Assembly: GCA_038087035.1 (NCBI GenBank)
Contig: CP051187.1
Coordinates: forward strand, 372,001 to 436,000
Length of the DNA: 64,000 nucleotides
From: Gloeotrichia echinulata CP02
GTDB lineage: Bacteria > Cyanobacteriota > Cyanobacteriia > Cyanobacteriales > Nostocaceae
Direction of reading: 5' to 3'
Shown: positions 61,478 to 64,000 of the stretch, piece by piece
Numbering within the stretch: position 1 is the first letter of the stretch
How the letters are laid out: each line of letters starts with the position of its first letter
Program-made: the position numbers and the translations under genes
The notes under the pieces: model-generated
Database searches by the model: none
Seen by the model: only the letters and a program-made list of their open reading frames with translations
Told to the model about the DNA's origin: nothing

Positions 61478-64000
61478 TTGAGCTTGTAAATTTGCCCACT
61501 TTGTGCTTTCTAAACTTGGCAAGACAATATGAGCAGCACCCACTCGCTCAGGTGGACCTATTCCTATAGCCCACATACCGGCGGCTAGGGCTGCTTCAAT
61601 ACCTGCTTTTGCATCTTCTACAACCACACATTGCTGTGGTGGGAGTCCTAGCTGTTGGGCGGCGAATAGAAACAAGTCGGGTGCTGGTTTGGGTTGCTGG
61701 ACACTATAACCATCGGCGATCGCATCTATTTTATTGGCAATACCCAATCGCTCTACAACTGGGTGGGCATTTTTGCTGGCTGAACCAATGGCTATTTTGA
61801 TACCAGCTTGACGCAGTTCATCCAACAGGGCGATCGCGCCTGGTAACAAATCTTTAGATGTAATATTTTGAATAAATTCTACATAGTAACGGTTCTTGCG
61901 CTCCATCATCTCTTGAATCTGTGCTTCGGAATACGGTCTATCCCCAATGATTAGCATGAGCGAAGCACGACGGGACACGCCCCGGAGCGCTTCGTTAGCG
62001 TGGCGATTAAAAGGTATATTCTCCTCATCTGCTAGCCTCTGCCAAGCTAAATAGTGAAATTCTGCAGTATCTGTGAGGACGCCATCGAGATCGAATATCA
62101 CCCCTCGGATGTTGGGGGATGGGGATGTGGGCGGAGAGATTGTCCCCAGTCCCGGACGCAAATCGAACTGGTGCCATTGACCACGCCAGTGCAGCTGGAA
62201 TTTGAGACGTGTCCAGCCAGGAGGTAGTTGGGGTTTGGCTACGGGGCCATTTTCAGTAAATTTTATCCCACCAAATCCCAAAATGACAGCCTGCCAAATA
62301 CCACCAGCACTAGCCGCGTGAATGCCTTCTTTTGTGTTATTTCGCATATCGTGAAGATCTACCATTACCGCTTGCATAAACCATTCGTAAGCCTCAGCAG
62401 ATTTACCTAAATCCGAGGCTAAGATGGCGTGAATTGCTGGACCGAGGGAAGAACCATAGCTAATATCTGTGCGGGGTGCGTAGTAGTCCCAGTTTGCCTG
62501 TAAGGCTTTGTGGTTATAGGGAAAATCTCCTGATTGGCGCATCAAATAGAGCAGCATTAACACATCTGGCTGCTTAAGTACCTGGCGTTTGTTAGTACCT
62601 TCGATACCGAGGATGAATTGGATCGATTTGGTGCGTGGCTCGTAGTCATTTAAGTTGATATCTTCTAATTGGAAAAATCCCTCGAACTCCTCGATCAGTC
62701 CTGTTGCTGGATCTTCAGGTATCCAAAGATTGGCGATAATATCTTGCCAACGCGATCGCTGTTTTGTGGTAATATATAATTTATGATCTAGTTCACTAAC
62801 TCGTTCGTTGCAGGTGGAAGCAAGCCAATCTAGGACAAAGATAGCTTTTTCTAGATGCCATTGCACCATCCGGTTGGTAAAAGCGTTGTTGTGGACAAAT
62901 TCGTGATATTCATCCGCGCCAATGACTCCCCGAATCTCATAGCGTTCGGATTTGGCGTTGAACTCGACCCGGCTACTCCAGAATATAGCAGTATGTAAGA
63001 TTATTTCTGCGCCACAGTCTTGCATCCACTGATCATCACCAGTGGCTTGCCAATAGTACCAAACGGCGTAGACAATATCGCTAGTAATATGAATTTCGCG
63101 ATCGCGGCACCAAATCCGCACGTCTTCAGCGTAAAAATCATTAGGAAGTGACCACCGGGGCGTTACCTCATCACCAGTCACCGCACTTTCCCAAGCATAC
63201 ATCGCCCCTTTATAACCATAATGATCTGCTTTGCGTCGCGCTCCATTTAAGGTATAATAGCGATAACTCAGCAAATTGCGGGCAATCGCTGGTTGGGTGT
63301 AAGTAAAAAATGGCAGAATAAAAATTTCTGTATCCCAAAATATATGTCCGTGATAGCCAAATCCTGATAGGGTTCTCGCGGGAATACTCACCTTTCCATC
63401 ATCCCTTGGCGCAGCAATCAGCAGCTGAAAAAGATTGTAGCGAACAGCAAATGCAGCTGTGCTATCGCCCTCAATTTCGATGTTGCTTTTTTGCCAAACT
63501 TCATCCCATGCTTGTTCGTTGGCTTTTAATAGAGTTATGTATTCAGGTTGGAGGGCGATTTTATCTTGGGCTGCTGTCACTGGTGTATCTACTTCTCTTG
63601 AGGTAAAAACTGTGACTATCTTTTCCACTGTCACTGTTTGTTGAGAGGTAGCCAAGAAGGTCGCAGTTAAGGTAGGATAACCTGGTGCGCTGTTGACTTG
63701 TAATGTAGCGTCAGCTCCCGAAATTGTCATTTTAGCAGCCATACCGATATCAATTCGAGAGTTGCGGGTGCGACGATGTAACCAAATTCCTTGGTCAATT
63801 TTACCTTGGTCTAGTTCTTCCCAGTGATTGAAACCCGGATTTTCGGGATAACCGTTGATGCTAGCCTGAATTTCAATTACACCATCGAAATTTATCGGCT
63901 TGATTTGACAGCGTTGTGCTAACACATGCTGATCTGCCAGACTAGCAAAGCGTGCAAATTGCAATTCTATGATATCCCCTCTAGGACTACGCCACTGCAC
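61457..64000 (-). CDS. GH65 phosphorylase-beta-phosphoglucomutase fusion, partial
   Basis: Extends beyond the right edge, so the N-terminus is missing; 847 residues are visible. The first about 610 are a glycoside hydrolase family 65 domain (alpha-glucan disaccharide phosphorylase type): the general acid Glu lies in IRGVIGADEYHEFVHNNAFT, and FWDTEIFILPFFTYTQP marks the sugar pocket. The last about 215 are a HAD phosphatase-fold beta-phosphoglucomutase: GVIFDLDGVLTDTAEFHYLA (nucleophile Asp), GSASKNAH and VVEDAKAGIEAALAAG. Phosphorylase plus mutase in one chain would turn a disaccharide and phosphate into glucose and glucose 6-phosphate. Maltose, trehalose or kojibiose are possible substrates. 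The C-terminus lies in a heptamer tract. Confidence 0.92.
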   Translation of the reverse strand: MQWRSPRGDIIELQFARFASLADQHVLAQRCQIKPINFDGVIEIQASINGYPENPGFNHWEELDQGKIDQGIWLHRRTRNSRIDIGMAAKMTISGADATLQVNSAPGYPTLTATFLATSQQTVTVEKIVTVFTSREVDTPVTAAQDKIALQPEYITLLKANEQAWDEVWQKSNIEIEGDSTAAFAVRYNLFQLLIAAPRDDGKVSIPARTLSGFGYHGHIFWDTEIFILPFFTYTQPAIARNLLSYRYYTLNGARRKADHYGYKGAMYAWESAVTGDEVTPRWSLPNDFYAEDVRIWCRDREIHITSDIVYAVWYYWQATGDDQWMQDCGAEIILHTAIFWSSRVEFNAKSERYEIRGVIGADEYHEFVHNNAFTNRMVQWHLEKAIFVLDWLASTCNERVSELDHKLYITTKQRSRWQDIIANLWIPEDPATGLIEEFEGFFQLEDINLNDYEPRTKSIQFILGIEGTNKRQVLKQPDVLMLLYLMRQSGDFPYNHKALQANWDYYAPRTDISYGSSLGPAIHAILASDLGKSAEAYEWFMQAVMVDLHDMRNNTKEGIHAASAGGIWQAVILGFGGIKFTENGPVAKPQLPPGWTRLKFQLHWRGQWHQFDLRPGLGTISPPTSPSPNIRGVIFDLDGVLTDTAEFHYLAWQRLADEENIPFNRHANEALRGVSRRASLMLIIGDRPYSEAQIQEMMERKNRYYVEFIQNITSKDLLPGAIALLDELRQAGIKIAIGSASKNAHPVVERLGIANKIDAIADGYSVQQPKPAPDLFLFAAQQLGLPPQQCVVVEDAKAGIEAALAAGMWAIGIGPPERVGAAHIVLPSLESTKWANLQAQLLTPHS

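Overview
The window is chromosomal DNA from a filamentous, Nostocales-type cyanobacterium. The evidence is petB/petD next to a ctpA-type protease, a CpcS/CpeS-type phycobiliprotein lyase and an NblB-like HEAT protein, an NTRC fusion, HIP1 octamers (GCGATCGC) in many genes, and very abundant heptamer repeats (STRRs), palindromes and MITE-like elements. I saw no rRNA, tRNA or CRISPR array.

Layout. 1-1.8 kb: 5' part of a P-type cation ATPase whose catalytic Asp reads Gly, and a small peptide with a double-glycine leader. 2.3-9.8 kb: a type IV pilin followed by two SPINDLY/OGT-type proteins, a methyltransferase-GT4 fusion and a membrane TPR protein, perhaps a surface or pilin glycosylation locus. 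10.7-15.2 kb: a small ORFan, then an FHA-Ser/Thr kinase and a zinc-ribbon PP2C phosphatase separated by dense repeats. 15.2-20 kb: MITEs, metX-metY, and a TnpB element with a broken ribbon-helix-helix-like gene. 20-31.5 kb: PAS histidine kinase, pseudouridine synthase, Uma2 protein, TPP riboswitch-thiC, two poorly known genes, a decayed IS630 carrying a nested insertion, a ROK sugar kinase, an unlisted 55-aa protein and a DppC-type permease. 31.7-40.9 kb: NTRC, a second TnpB, phycobilisome accessory genes, a frameshifted 180-bp-repeat coiled-coil gene, an M50 protease and an MBL-fold protein with lost ligands.

The most interesting region is 41.4-51.1 kb, a six-gene minus-strand operon: TauD/ScoE-like oxygenase, FcoT/ScoD-like thioesterase, ACP, C-A-PCP-R NRPS with a TubC-type docking domain, acyl-ACP ligase and MFS exporter. 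This is the full gene set for isonitrile lipopeptides (ScoA-E of Streptomyces, Rv0097-Rv0101 of Mycobacterium). It is unrelated to the IsnA/IsnB route to the isonitriles of hapalindole-type cyanobacteria. The hand-read A-domain code suggests a basic amino acid. A 396-bp MITE sits inside the operon and supplies the stop codon of the thioesterase gene.

52.4-64 kb: ctpA, a third TnpB element inserted between ctpA and petB, petB-petD, an anti-sigma-type ATPase, a candidate structured RNA, GDP-mannose dehydratase, a GT4 glycosyltransferase whose start codon lies in a heptamer repeat, a minimal non-autonomous derivative of the first TnpB element, a small zinc-ribbon membrane protein, and a partial GH65 phosphorylase/beta-phosphoglucomutase fusion.

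All assignments rest on reading motifs by eye; no database search was run.
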